Shown: in pieces, positions 33,027 to 41,197 of the stretch
Position numbering within the stretch: position 1 is the first letter of the stretch
Layout of the letters: every line of letters starts with the position of its first letter
Source of the DNA: Streptomyces sp. NBC_00457
Lineage (GTDB): Bacteria > Actinomycetota > Actinomycetes > Streptomycetales > Streptomycetaceae
Direction of reading: 5' to 3'
DNA: 64,000 nucleotides
NCBI RefSeq assembly: GCF_036014015.1
Contig: NZ_CP107905.1
Location: 8,990,001-9,054,000, forward strand
Program-made: the position numbers and the translations under genes
Notes under the pieces: generated by a model
Seen by the model: only the letters and a program-made list of their open reading frames with translations
The model's database searches: none
What the model was told of the DNA's origin: nothing

Positions 33027-34244
33027 ATGGGCCGTCGATCGCCTGCCGGTCCGTCGTGGCTGGTCGCGCCCCGCGGCGGAGCCGCATATCGACACAGCCC
33101 CGCGCCCCTTCGGGGCGCTACCGGCCGCCGTATCAAGGTTGCCGTCGTCGGCACCGGTGCGATCGCTCGTGACTCGCATCTGCCCGCGCTGGCGCGGCTC
33201 GCTGAGGAGGGGGAGGTCGAGGTCGTTGCCGCGGTCGACATCGATGTCGCCTCGGCCGAGGCATGCTGCGCAGAGAGCGGCATTCCGCACGCCTACACCG
33301 ACCTGGACCGGATGCTGGCGGAGCAGCGGCCCGACCTGGTCACCATCTGTACTCCGCCCACGCTCCACCGTGACCAGACCGTCACCGCCCTGCGCGCGGG
33401 TGCCTGGGTGTGGTGCGAGAAGCCGCCCGTGCCGACGCTGGCCGACTTCGACGCCGTCGAGGCCGCGGAGGGCGAGGACGGCGGGCCGTATGCCGCCATC
33501 GTCTTCCAGCACCGCTTCGGCTCGGGCTCCCGGCATGTACGACGGCTGCTCGCCGAGCAGGCCCTGGGGCGGCCGCTGGTCGCGCACTGCCAGACCACCT
33601 GGTATCGCGACACCGCTTACTACGCGGTGCCCTGGCGTGGGCGCTGGCAGACCGAGGGCGGCGGTCCGGCCATGGGCCACGGAATCCATCAGATGGATCT
33701 GCTGCTCGATCTGCTCGGCCCGTGGAGCGAGGTCCGGGCGATGGCCGGACGGCTGGTGCACGACGTGGAGACGGAGGACGTCTCCACCGCCCTGGTCCGC
33801 TTCGAGAACGGCGCGCTGGCGACCGTCGTCAACAGCGTTCTGTCGCCCGACGAGGTCAGTCGCATCCGCATCGACTGCGCCCGCGCCACCGTGGAGCTGA
33901 CCCACCTCTACGGCCACAGCAACGCCCACTGGCGCATCACCCCGGCGTCCGACGTGCCCGCCGAACTGGCCGCGCGGTGGCAGGACTTCGGTGAGGACGT
34001 GCCCAGTTCGCATCTCGCGCAGCTGAGGGAGCTGGTCGCGAGCATGCGGGCCGGACAGCGACCGCGCAGCAGCGGCGCCGACGGGCGGACGAGCCTGGAG
34101 CTGATCGCCGCGCTCTACAAGTCGGCGTTCACGGACGCGACGGTGAAGGCGGGCGAGATCGGCCCGGGCGACCCGTACTACGCGGCGATGCACGGCGGCG
34201 CTCCCGGCTGGGCCCCCATCGTCGGCGAGGGGGTCTCGGCGTGA
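33027..34244 (+). CDS. Gfo/Idh/MocA oxidoreductase with a repeat-derived N-terminus
   Basis: 405 aa if started at ATG 33027; ATG 32973 adds 18 residues. The Rossmann domain begins only at residue 36: RIKVAVVGTGAIARDSHLPA, then VTICTPPTLHRDQTVTALRA and WCEKPPVPTLADF (EKP motif). Residues 5-32 are encoded by an inserted copy of a dispersed repeat (33038-33121). The C-terminal domain is intact (GHGIHQMDLLLDLLGPW). Stop overlaps the PmoA-like gene (GTGA). Carbohydrate dehydrogenase probable. Confidence 0.85.
   Translation: MGRRSPAGPSWLVAPRGGAAYRHSPAPLRGATGRRIKVAVVGTGAIARDSHLPALARLAEEGEVEVVAAVDIDVASAEACCAESGIPHAYTDLDRMLAEQRPDLVTICTPPTLHRDQTVTALRAGAWVWCEKPPVPTLADFDAVEAAEGEDGGPYAAIVFQHRFGSGSRHVRRLLAEQALGRPLVAHCQTTWYRDTAYYAVPWRGRWQTEGGGPAMGHGIHQMDLLLDLLGPWSEVRAMAGRLVHDVETEDVSTALVRFENGALATVVNSVLSPDEVSRIRIDCARATVELTHLYGHSNAHWRITPASDVPAELAARWQDFGEDVPSSHLAQLRELVASMRAGQRPRSSGADGRTSLELIAALYKSAFTDATVKAGEIGPGDPYYAAMHGGAPGWAPIVGEGVSA
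33038..33121 (+). repeat. dispersed streptomycete repeat, copy A, inserted in a coding region
   Basis: Contains GTCGTGGCTGGTCGCGCC, an internal GGCGGAGCCGCATATCGACA module and CCCCGCGCCCCTTCGGGGCG. It is flanked by imperfect duplicates GGCCGTCG (33030-33037) and GGCCGCCG (33123-33130). The 93-bp spacing is a multiple of 3, so the frame is kept. Confidence 0.75.
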
Positions 34245-35167
34245 CCGGGCTGCGCATCACGCACGCGTACGGCGACCGCATCACCGTGACCGAACCGGTC
34301 ACCGGTGTGGAACTGCTCGCCTATGTGTACCGGCCGGAGGCCGCCTGGGAGGCGCCGAGGCCGTACGTCCATCCGCTGCGGACCCTCGCGGGCGCCGTCG
34401 TCACCGACTACCGGCCCAACGACCACCGCTGGCACAAGGGCCTGTCGCTCACGGCCTCGCATCTGTCCGGGGCGAATCTGTGGGGCGGCAACACCTATGT
34501 GCACGGAGAGGGGTATCTCGAACTCCCGGAGCGGGTCGGGTCGATGGCGCACGTCGGCTTCGACGAGATCTCCTCGGACGGCGACCGGCTCGTCATCGCC
34601 GAACGGCTGACCTGGCACCCGTACGACGGTGAGCTGTGGGCCGAGGAGGAGCGCCGGATCGAGGTGCACGACGTCGATCCGGGCGCGGGGTCCTGGGCGC
34701 TGACCTGGACGACCGCGGTCACCAACCGGCGCGAGGAGCCGCTGCGGTTCGGCAGCCCGACCACCGCGGGGCGTGAACTGGCCGGCTATACGGGCCTGTT
34801 CTGGCGCGGCCCGCGCGCCTTCCGGGACGGGCGGATCATCGGGCCGGACGGCGAGGGCACCGAGCTGATGGGCACGCAGGCGCCCTGGCTCGCCCTCTCC
34901 GGCGAACACGACGGCACGGACGGCCACGCCACCCTCGTCTTCGAGCACGCCCCCGAGAACGACCACCTCGGCGACCGAGGAGCCCACCCCGCCCACTGGT
35001 TCGTCCGCAATGAACCCTTCGCCGGTGTCGCCCCCTCATGGGCCTTCTTCGACGAACTGGAACTCGCGCCCGGCGACACCCTCACCCGCCGCTACCGGGT
35101 CGTCGTGGCCGACGGAGCCTGGGAGCGGGACGAGGTCGCCAAGTACCTGGAGGCGCACCCCTGGTGA
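34241..35167 (+). CDS. PmoA-like (DUF6807) family protein
   Basis: 308 aa from GTG 34241, coupled to the upstream oxidoreductase. Family motifs: FRPY-like YVHPLRTLAGAVVTDYRPND, HRWHKGLSLTASHLSGANLW, HPAHWFVRNEPFAGVAPSWA. Despite the name it is unrelated in function to methane monooxygenase; such proteins pair with Gfo/Idh enzymes in sugar-catabolic operons and have a beta-sandwich fold like aldose epimerases. A role in oxidised or rare sugar metabolism is inferred. Confidence 0.85.
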   Translation: MTGLRITHAYGDRITVTEPVTGVELLAYVYRPEAAWEAPRPYVHPLRTLAGAVVTDYRPNDHRWHKGLSLTASHLSGANLWGGNTYVHGEGYLELPERVGSMAHVGFDEISSDGDRLVIAERLTWHPYDGELWAEEERRIEVHDVDPGAGSWALTWTTAVTNRREEPLRFGSPTTAGRELAGYTGLFWRGPRAFRDGRIIGPDGEGTELMGTQAPWLALSGEHDGTDGHATLVFEHAPENDHLGDRGAHPAHWFVRNEPFAGVAPSWAFFDELELAPGDTLTRRYRVVVADGAWERDEVAKYLEAHPW

Positions 35168-35188
35168 GGACAGCGGCCTGTTGAAGGC

Positions 35189-35659
35189 TTACGCCGCCGT
35201 CGGTCCCGACACCGTCCAGCCGGGCGTCTGCGGATGGGCCGTCAGGTCCTCGTGGTGCACCGCGCCGGCGCAGGCGGTGCAGGTGACGACGGGGACCAGT
35301 TCATTGCCGCAGATGTGCTCGATCACCATGGGGCGGTTGTCGTCCTGGCGGAGATGGCGGTCGCCCCACGCCATGAGCGTGATCAGGACCGGCTCCAGTT
35401 CGAGCCCCGCCTGCGTCGGCCGGTACTCGAAACGCTGCGGACGCTCGCTGTAGGCCCGCTTCGTCAGGACCCCGGCGTCCACGAGGCGGCGCAGCCGGGT
35501 GGCCAGGATGTCGCGCGGGGCGCCGATGTTGCGTACGAGCTGGTCGAAGCGGCCGTTGCCGAGGCACACCTCCCGCAGGACGAGCAGCGAGTACTTCTCA
35601 CCGACGAGCGCCAGGGTGTCGGCGATGGAGCAGGGGCGGGCGTCTTTCATGGCGGCCAT
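35189..35659 (-). CDS. HxlR family transcriptional regulator
   Basis: 156 aa. Residues 8-100 are the HxlR winged helix: ARPCSIADTLALVGEKYSLL with the family Cys at residue 10, RFDQLVRNIGAPRDILATRL, and wing YSERPQRFEYRPTQAG. A C-terminal extension holds VTCTACAGAVHHEDL, a CxxC with nearby histidines that could sense redox state or bind metal. It is divergent from the thiolase and probably controls it. Confidence 0.85.
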   Translation of the reverse strand: MAAMKDARPCSIADTLALVGEKYSLLVLREVCLGNGRFDQLVRNIGAPRDILATRLRRLVDAGVLTKRAYSERPQRFEYRPTQAGLELEPVLITLMAWGDRHLRQDDNRPMVIEHICGNELVPVVTCTACAGAVHHEDLTAHPQTPGWTVSGPTAA

Positions 35660-35674
35660 GACGCCAGTCTAGAG

Positions 35675-35697
35675 GAGGGTTTGATTTTCCAACCCTC
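35675..35697. promoter_or_regulatory. operator-like palindrome between HxlR gene and thiolase
   Basis: GAGGGTT-N9-AACCCTC, perfect 7-bp arms, 16 bp upstream of the HxlR start. The spacer region TTTGATTTTCC is echoed at 35710-35720 as TTTGGATTTCC, closer to the thiolase. The site is suited to an HxlR dimer. Confidence 0.55.
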
Positions 35698-35769
35698 TGG
35701 GCTATGGTGAGTTTGGATTTCCTACTAACCGGTAGTCATGTAGTTGCTTTAGTCGCGGAGGCCCGCACC

Positions 35770-36939
35770 ATGCGTGACGCAGTGATCGTCGAAGCCGTAC
35801 GCACCCCGGTGGGCAAGGGCAAGCCGAACGGCTCCCTCGCCCACGTCCACCCCGTCGAGCTCCTCGCCCACACCCTGCGCACCCTCGTCGCCCGCTCCGG
35901 CGTCGACCCGGCGCTGATCGACGACGTGATCGGCGGAACCGTCGACCAGGTCGGCGAGCAGGCCATGAACACCACCCGCTACGCCGCTCTGTCCGCCGGC
36001 TTCCCGGAGACCGTCCCGGCGACCACCGTGGACCGCCAGTGCGGCTCCTCCCAGCAGGCCGTGCACTTCGCGGCCCAGGGCGTCATCTCGGGCGCGTACG
36101 ACCTCGTCGTCGCCTGCGGTGTCGAGTCGATGAGCCGGGTGCCGATGTGGTCGAACGTCCCGCCCGGCGCCGACCCCTTCGGCCCCGGCATCGCCGAGCG
36201 CTACCCCGAGGGACTCGTCCCGCAGGGCATCAGCGCCGAGCTGATCGCCGCCAAGTGGTCGATCACCCGCGAGCAGATGGACACCTTCGCGGTCTCCTCG
36301 CATCACAAGGCCGCCGCGGCCTTGGACGCCGGCCTGTTCGACGCCGAGGTCGCGCCCCTGGACGACGTCACCCGTGACGAGTGCGTCCGTCCGTCCAGCA
36401 CCCCCGAGATCCTGGCCGGCCTCAAACCCGCCTACCACGACCCGGCGTTCGCCGAGCGCTTCCCGCAGATCGAGTGGAACGTCACCGCGGGCAACGCCAG
36501 CCCCGTCAACGACGGCGCCTCCGCCGTGCTCATCACCTCCAGCGAGACCGCCGCCCGACTCGGTCTGCGCCCGCTGGCCCGGCTGCACAGCTTCGCCGTC
36601 ACCGGATCCGACCCGCTCCTCATGCTCACCGGCGTGATCCCGGCCACGGAGAAGGTGCTGCGCAGGGCGTCGCTCTCCCTCGACGACATCGACCTGTTCG
36701 AGGTCAACGAGGCGTTCTCCAGCGTCGTGCTGGCCTGGCAGCAGGAGACCGGTGCCGACCTCGCCAAGGTCAATGTGCACGGCGGCGCGATCGCCATCGG
36801 CCACCCGCTCGGCGCGAGCGGCACCCGCCTGACGACCACGGTGGTGCATGCGATGCGGGAGCGCGGCGCACGGTATGCCCTGCAGACGATGTGCGAGGCG
36901 GGCGGGCTCGCCAACGCGATGGTCCTCGAGTCGGTCTGA
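35770..36939 (+). CDS. thiolase (acetyl-CoA C-acyltransferase)
   Basis: 389 aa from ATG 35770 with GGAGG. The nucleophile Cys is in TVDRQCGSSQQAVHFAAQGV. His/Cys general-base motifs are NVHGGAIAIGHPLGASGTRL and LQTMCEAGGLANAMVLE. NVTAGNASPVNDGASAVLI is the thiolase 1 signature. It cleaves 3-ketoacyl-CoA in beta-oxidation, or condenses acetyl-CoA. It is alone, not with a FadB homologue, and appears controlled by the divergent HxlR gene. Confidence 0.92.
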   Translation: MRDAVIVEAVRTPVGKGKPNGSLAHVHPVELLAHTLRTLVARSGVDPALIDDVIGGTVDQVGEQAMNTTRYAALSAGFPETVPATTVDRQCGSSQQAVHFAAQGVISGAYDLVVACGVESMSRVPMWSNVPPGADPFGPGIAERYPEGLVPQGISAELIAAKWSITREQMDTFAVSSHHKAAAALDAGLFDAEVAPLDDVTRDECVRPSSTPEILAGLKPAYHDPAFAERFPQIEWNVTAGNASPVNDGASAVLITSSETAARLGLRPLARLHSFAVTGSDPLLMLTGVIPATEKVLRRASLSLDDIDLFEVNEAFSSVVLAWQQETGADLAKVNVHGGAIAIGHPLGASGTRLTTTVVHAMRERGARYALQTMCEAGGLANAMVLESV

Positions 36940-36949
36940 CCCGGCCGGT

Positions 36950-37720
36950 TCAGCGGCGGCGCAGGTGGTGGCGCTTGCGCCAGGCCAGCACCGCGCCCCC
37001 GAGGGCCGGCAGAGCTATGGCGGCCACCGCGATCAGGAACACCGGAGACGTCGGCGCCCCGGCCCGGGCGCCGGCGACGACGTACGCGGCGACGTTGGGC
37101 ATCGAACCGAGCGCCGTGGCGAGCAGAAACGGGAAGTAGCCCATGCGGGAGACGGAGGCGGCGTAGTTCGCCGCCCAGAACGGCACCCCGGGGAACAGCC
37201 GCACCGCCAGCATCGACCGGAAACCGTGCCTGCTGAACTGCCTGTCCGCCGCATGAAGCAACCGGCCGCGCAGCAGCGGGCGCAGGGCGTCCTGGCCGAG
37301 CAGCCGGCCGAGCGCGAAGGAGATCGCGGCCCCGATCACCGTGCCGATGATGGCGGCGACCAGGCCCAGGGCCGAGCCGAAGAGCGCGCCGGCCGCGAGG
37401 TTCAGCAGCGGCCGCGGCACGAACGCCACGGTGACCAGGCCGTACGCCACCGCGAAGATCACCACCGCCGTGGGACCGCCGATCTGAGGCGGCCAGCCCT
37501 GCGCCATGAGCTTCTGGGGTTCGAAGAGCAGCACCGACGCCCCGGCCGCCGCGAGCAGCGCGACGAGCAGGGACAGGCGCGACCACGGCGACAGCAGCAC
37601 TCTCGTGCAGCGCGTGGCGAAGCCACCCGGTGTGGGGACGGCGGCGGCGAGCTCCGTGGCGTCGGCCGGCGGAGCGGCCGTGGGTGCGGTGCCCCCAGAG
37701 CGGGTGGTGGCATCGAGCAT
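36950..37720 (-). CDS. TVP38/TMEM64 family membrane protein
   Basis: 256 aa. Six or so membrane helices. The VTT/SNARE-associated core has VTVAFVPRPLLNLAAGALFG, then GTVIGAAISFALGRLLGQDA and SMLAVRLFPGVPFWAANYAA. This fold is shared with DedA and acts in lipid scrambling or transport in known members. A Thr/Ala/Pro-rich N-terminal tail of about 40 residues is cytoplasmic. Convergent with thiolase (10-bp gap). Confidence 0.85.
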   Translation of the reverse strand: MLDATTRSGGTAPTAAPPADATELAAAVPTPGGFATRCTRVLLSPWSRLSLLVALLAAAGASVLLFEPQKLMAQGWPPQIGGPTAVVIFAVAYGLVTVAFVPRPLLNLAAGALFGSALGLVAAIIGTVIGAAISFALGRLLGQDALRPLLRGRLLHAADRQFSRHGFRSMLAVRLFPGVPFWAANYAASVSRMGYFPFLLATALGSMPNVAAYVVAGARAGAPTSPVFLIAVAAIALPALGGAVLAWRKRHHLRRR

Positions 37721-37769
37721 TCGGCGACACTAACCGACCCAGGTGTGTGATCGCCGTATGGTTCGTCTC

Positions 37770-38492
37770 ATGGGCGTCACAGGAGGGGGAACAACGAATG
37801 TACCCCGCAGCGATGTTGCCGACACCGTCCTGAAGCGGCTCACCGTCACCTATGCCGCCGCGGCCGACCCGGAACGCGCCGTGGCCATGCGGGCGTACAT
37901 GAAGGATGTCGCCCCCTTCCTCGGCCTCGGCACACCGGAGCGGCGCGCCCTGTCCCGCACGGTCCTGGTGGGCGTGCCCCGCCCCGACGAGACCGACTGC
38001 ACCGCGATCGCCCTGCGCTGTTGGCAGCTCCCCGAGCGGGAGTACCACTACTTCGCCGTCGACTATCTGCGCCGCCACATCGGCCGCTGTTCCTCGGGAT
38101 TCTTGCCGGTCGCCCGGCACTTGGTGAGCACCGTCCCGTGGTGGGACACCGTCGACGCACTCGCCTCCCACGTAGTGGGAGGCCTGGTCGCCGCCGACCC
38201 GAAGCTGAAGACCGAGATGGACGCCTGGATCGCCGACGACGACCTGTGGATCGCCCGCACGGCCCTGCTCCACCAGCTGCGCTACAAGGAACACACCGAC
38301 ACCGAGCGCCTCTTCGCCTACTGCCTGCATCAGTCGGGCCACCCGGACTTCTTCATCCGCAAGGCCATCGGCTGGTGCCTGCGCGAGTACGCCAAGACCG
38401 ACCCGGAGGCCGTACGGGCCTTCCTGGCCCGGGAGCAGGGGAAGCTCGCGCCGCTGTCGGTGCGGGAGGCGCTGAAGAACATCGGAGCCTGA
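37770..38492 (+). CDS. DNA alkylation repair protein (AlkD-like)
   Basis: 240 aa from ATG 37770; ATG 37758 is also in frame. It has the HEAT-repeat AlkD fold: [80 protein letters not shown]. AlkC/AlkD enzymes remove positively charged alkylpurines (3-methyladenine, 7-methylguanine). Complete; followed by the Tuf3 leader region. Confidence 0.9.
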   Translation: MGVTGGGTTNVPRSDVADTVLKRLTVTYAAAADPERAVAMRAYMKDVAPFLGLGTPERRALSRTVLVGVPRPDETDCTAIALRCWQLPEREYHYFAVDYLRRHIGRCSSGFLPVARHLVSTVPWWDTVDALASHVVGGLVAADPKLKTEMDAWIADDDLWIARTALLHQLRYKEHTDTERLFAYCLHQSGHPDFFIRKAIGWCLREYAKTDPEAVRAFLAREQGKLAPLSVREALKNIGA

Positions 38493-38590
38493 ACGGAGCC
38501 TGAACTCGGCTGCCGCGACTCCGCTGCCCCGACTCCTCTGCCCCGATAAATCATTCGACGTCGGGCAAAGCGTCGGCAATGATCGGAGCC

Positions 38591-38692
38591 ATGTTCCGGT
38601 ACGCCTTCGTCGTTGCAGCATCCGCAGTCGCGGATGCTCCGAAGGCTGCCGTCGCCATCTTCCTGGCCGCCGCCGACGGCGCCCGAAGCTGA
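38591..38692 (+). CDS. possible leader peptide upstream of the EF-Tu gene
   Basis: 33 codons ([20 protein letters not shown] and on to ADGARS) with CGGAG 5 nt before the ATG. It ends 104 bp before the tuf start, and an 8-bp hairpin lies inside it. The opposite strand is also open over the same span, so coding is unproven. If translated, it would be a candidate attenuation uORF sensing ribosome stalling. Confidence 0.35.
   Translation: MFRYAFVVAASAVADAPKAAVAIFLAAADGARS
38618..38637. promoter_or_regulatory. hairpin in the tuf leader
   Basis: GCATCCGC-AGTC-GCGGATGC, perfect 8-bp stem with a tetraloop, inside the candidate leader peptide frame. Confidence 0.55.
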
Positions 38693-38712
38693 CCCTCTCC
38701 GGATCGTCCGGC

Positions 38713-38751
38713 GGACCCCGCAGGGGGAGGGTCGGCAAGTCCTTGGGGTCC
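38713..38751 (+). promoter_or_regulatory. second stem in the tuf leader
   Basis: GGACCCC (38713-38719) pairs with GGGGTCC (38745-38751) around a 25-nt loop containing the Shine-Dalgarno-like GGGGGAGGG. It lies 46 bp before the tuf start. Confidence 0.45.
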
Positions 38752-38796
38752 CCGCTCTCCACACAGAGGCTTCACGACAGACTTCGAGGTACAGCC

Positions 38797-39966
38797 ATGT
38801 CCAAGACGGCATACGTGCGCACCAAACCACATCTGAACATCGGCACGATGGGCCACGTAGACCACGGCAAGACCACCCTGACCGCCGCCATCACCAAGGT
38901 CCTCGCCGAGCGCGGCGCCGCGTCCTTCGTCCCGTTCGACCGGATCGACCGGGCGCCGGAGGAGGCCGCGCGCGGCATCACCATCAACATCGCGCACGTC
39001 GAGTACGAGACCGACACCCGGCACTACGCGCACGTCGACATGCCGGGCCACGCCGACTACGTCAAGAACATGGTCACCGGGGCCGCGCAGCTCGACGGGG
39101 CGATCCTCGTCGTCTCCGCGCTCGACGGGATCATGCCGCAGACCGCCGAACACGTGCTGCTCGCCCGGCAGGTGGGCGTCGACCACATCGTCGTCGCCCT
39201 GAACAAGGCCGACGCGGGCGACGAGGAGCTGACCGACCTGGTCGAGCTGGAGGTCCGTGACCTGCTCTCCCGGCACGGGTACGGCGGTGACGCGGCGCCC
39301 GTCGTACGGGTCTCCGGGTTGAAGGCGCTGGAGGGCGACCCGCGCTGGACGGCGTCCGTGGAGGCGCTGCTGGACGCCGTGGACACGTATGTGCCCATGC
39401 CGGAGCGGTACTTGGACGCGCCGTTCCTGTTGTCCGTCGAGAACGTGCTCACGATCACCGGCCGGGGGACGGTGGTGACGGGCGCCGTCGAGCGGGGCAC
39501 GGTCCGTGTGGGCGACCGGGTCGAAGTGCTCGGCGCCTCCGTCGACACCGTGGTCACCGGCCTGGAGACCTTCGGCAAGCCGATGGAGGAGGCGCAGGCC
39601 GGGGACAGTGTGGCGCTGTTGCTGCGGGGAGTCGCCCGTGACGTGGTCCGGCGCGGGCATGTCGTGGCCGCACCCGGCAGTGTGGTGCCCAGTCGTCGGT
39701 TCTCGGCGCAGGTGTATGTCCTGTCGGCGCGTGAGGGTGGGCGTACGACGCCTGTCTCCTCCGGATACCGGCCTCAGTTCTATATCCGTACGGCGGATGT
39801 GGTGGGGGACATCGACCTCGGTGAGGTGGGGGTCGCGCGGCCCGGGGAGACGGTCACGTTGACCGTCGAGCTCGGGCGCGAGGTGCCGCTGGAGCCGGGG
39901 CTCGGGTTCGCCATCCGTGAGGGCGGACGGACGGTTGGGGCGGGGACCGTGACGGCCCTTCTCTGA
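38797..39966 (+). CDS. tuf3: divergent elongation factor Tu (Tuf3 type)
   Basis: 389 aa from ATG 38797. GTPase motifs: G1 GHVDHGKT, G2 [12 protein letters not shown]3 as [12 protein letters not shown] (the common Cys is Met), G4 as NKAD (usual NKCD/NKVD). Domains II and III follow ([33 protein letters not shown]), ending [19 protein letters not shown]. Many normally invariant EF-Tu positions differ, so it is the second, stress- or antibiotic-related EF-Tu of streptomycetes, not the main Tuf1. Tuf3 of other species is under stringent control and can resist kirromycin-type drugs; here that is inference. Confidence 0.88.
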   Translation: MSKTAYVRTKPHLNIGTMGHVDHGKTTLTAAITKVLAERGAASFVPFDRIDRAPEEAARGITINIAHVEYETDTRHYAHVDMPGHADYVKNMVTGAAQLDGAILVVSALDGIMPQTAEHVLLARQVGVDHIVVALNKADAGDEELTDLVELEVRDLLSRHGYGGDAAPVVRVSGLKALEGDPRWTASVEALLDAVDTYVPMPERYLDAPFLLSVENVLTITGRGTVVTGAVERGTVRVGDRVEVLGASVDTVVTGLETFGKPMEEAQAGDSVALLLRGVARDVVRRGHVVAAPGSVVPSRRFSAQVYVLSAREGGRTTPVSSGYRPQFYIRTADVVGDIDLGEVGVARPGETVTLTVELGREVPLEPGLGFAIREGGRTVGAGTVTALL

Positions 39967-39990
39967 GGGTGGCACAGGTGCGTGGGGGAC

Positions 39991-40036
39991 TGCGGGGCCG
40001 TTGTGGCTGGTCGCGCAGTTCCCCGCGCCCCCTGGG
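39991..40036 (+). repeat. dispersed streptomycete repeat, copy B
   Basis: TGCGGGGCCGTTGTGGCTGG then TCGCGCAGTTCCCCGCGCCC. It lies between tuf3 and the spermidine-synthase-like gene, 28 bp before its start. Confidence 0.8.
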
Positions 40037-40063
40037 TGGGGACACTCACCGCACAATGGGGGA

Positions 40064-40909
40064 GTGAACGAATCCATACCCGTGACCAGGACGGTCGACC
40101 ACGGCATCGCCAAGCTCATGCCCGATGTCGATCGGAAGCGGGCCTGGCTGCTCACCGTCGACGGGGCGCCGCAGTCGTACGTCGATCTGGATGAGCCGAC
40201 GCATCTGGAGTTCGAGTACGCGCGGCGGCTCGGGCATGTCCTGGACACCGTCGCCGAACCGGGGAGTCCGCTGGACGTCCTGCACCTCGGTGGGGGAGCG
40301 CTCACCCTGCCCCGGTATGTGGCGGCCACGCGGCCCGGCTCCCGGCAGGACGTCGTGGAGGCCGACCGGGCGCTGCTGGAGCTGGTCGGCGAGCAGCTTC
40401 CGCTCACGGACGGGGCCGGTATCGCCCTGCATGCCGCGGACGCGCGTGCGTGGCTGGCGGACGCGCCCGCCGGGTCGGCGGACGTCATCGTCGCGGACGT
40501 CTTCGGCGGCTCACGTGTGCCGGCGCATCTGACGTCGGTCGCCTACGCCGCGGAGGCCGACCGGGTGCTGCGAGCAGGCGGCGTCTATCTCGCCAACCTC
40601 GCCGATGCCACGCCCTTCGCCTTCCTGCGCTCCCAACTCGCCACCTTCGCCACGGTGTTCCAGGAGCTGGCGCTGATCGCCGAACCGGCCGTCCTGCGCG
40701 GCCGGCGCTTCGGCAACGCGATCCTCGTCGCCGCGCACCATCCCGTCGACATCGGCGCGCTGGCCCGGCTCACCGCCGCCGACGCCTTCCCGGCCCGCGT
40801 CGAACACGGGCTCGCCCTGCGGCACTTCACCGGCGGCGCGCGTCCGGTCGGGGACGAGGACGCCGTGCCGTCACCCGAGCCCCCCGACGGGGCGTTCGGC
40901 ATCGGCTGA
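40064..40909 (+). CDS. spermidine synthase-like methyltransferase-fold protein
   Basis: 281 aa from GTG 40064 (GTG 40082 also possible). It has a Rossmann class I fold: LDVLHLGGGALTLPRYVAAT, VVEADRALLELVGEQLPL, SADVIVADVFGGSRVPAHLT. It resembles polyamine synthases, but the decarboxylated-SAM/putrescine residues are not all clear, so a related methyltransferase activity is possible. Its last 37 codons are the first unit of a 143-bp tandem array that extends past the stop. Confidence 0.8.
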   Translation: MNESIPVTRTVDHGIAKLMPDVDRKRAWLLTVDGAPQSYVDLDEPTHLEFEYARRLGHVLDTVAEPGSPLDVLHLGGGALTLPRYVAATRPGSRQDVVEADRALLELVGEQLPLTDGAGIALHAADARAWLADAPAGSADVIVADVFGGSRVPAHLTSVAYAAEADRVLRAGGVYLANLADATPFAFLRSQLATFATVFQELALIAEPAVLRGRRFGNAILVAAHHPVDIGALARLTAADAFPARVEHGLALRHFTGGARPVGDEDAVPSPEPPDGAFGIG

Positions 40910-41197
40910 GCGGTGCTCCCGGCGTTGTCTTCCTTGCCGGCGTCGAACACGGCCTCGCTCTACGGCACTTCACCGGCGGCGCGCGTCCGGTCGGGGACGA
41001 GGACGCCGTGCCGTCACCCGAGCCCCCCGACGGGGCGTTCGGCATCGGCTGAGCGGTGCTCCCGGCGTTGTCTTCCTTGCCGGCGTCGAACACGGCCTCG
41101 CTCTACGGCACTTCACCGGCGGCGCGCGTCCGGTCGGGGACGAGGACGCCGTGGCGTCACCCGAGCCCCCGGACGGGGCGTTCGGCATCGGCTGAGC
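40798..41197. repeat. 143-bp tandem triplication of a gene 3' end
   Basis: Units begin CGTCGAACACGG at 40798, 40941 and 41084, exact 143-bp period. Each has the codons of RPVGDEDAVPSPEPPDGAFG, the stop TGA and about 31 bp of downstream sequence; the third breaks off at 41197. Copies 2 and 3 share variants (CGGCCTCGCTCTACGG) absent from copy 1. 143 is not a multiple of 3, so the copies do not extend the protein. Confidence 0.95.

Noticed and set aside
36432..38762. 776-codon leftward frame spanning four genes
   Set aside because: Crosses thiolase, TVP38 and AlkD-like coding on other frames; no domain recognised.
38551..40488. Long leftward frame opposite tuf3
   Set aside because: Antisense shadow; Ser/Arg/Thr-rich with no family motif.
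40798..41197. CRISPR array
   Set aside because: Units are contiguous 143-bp direct repeats without spacers, and contain coding sequence; no cas genes.
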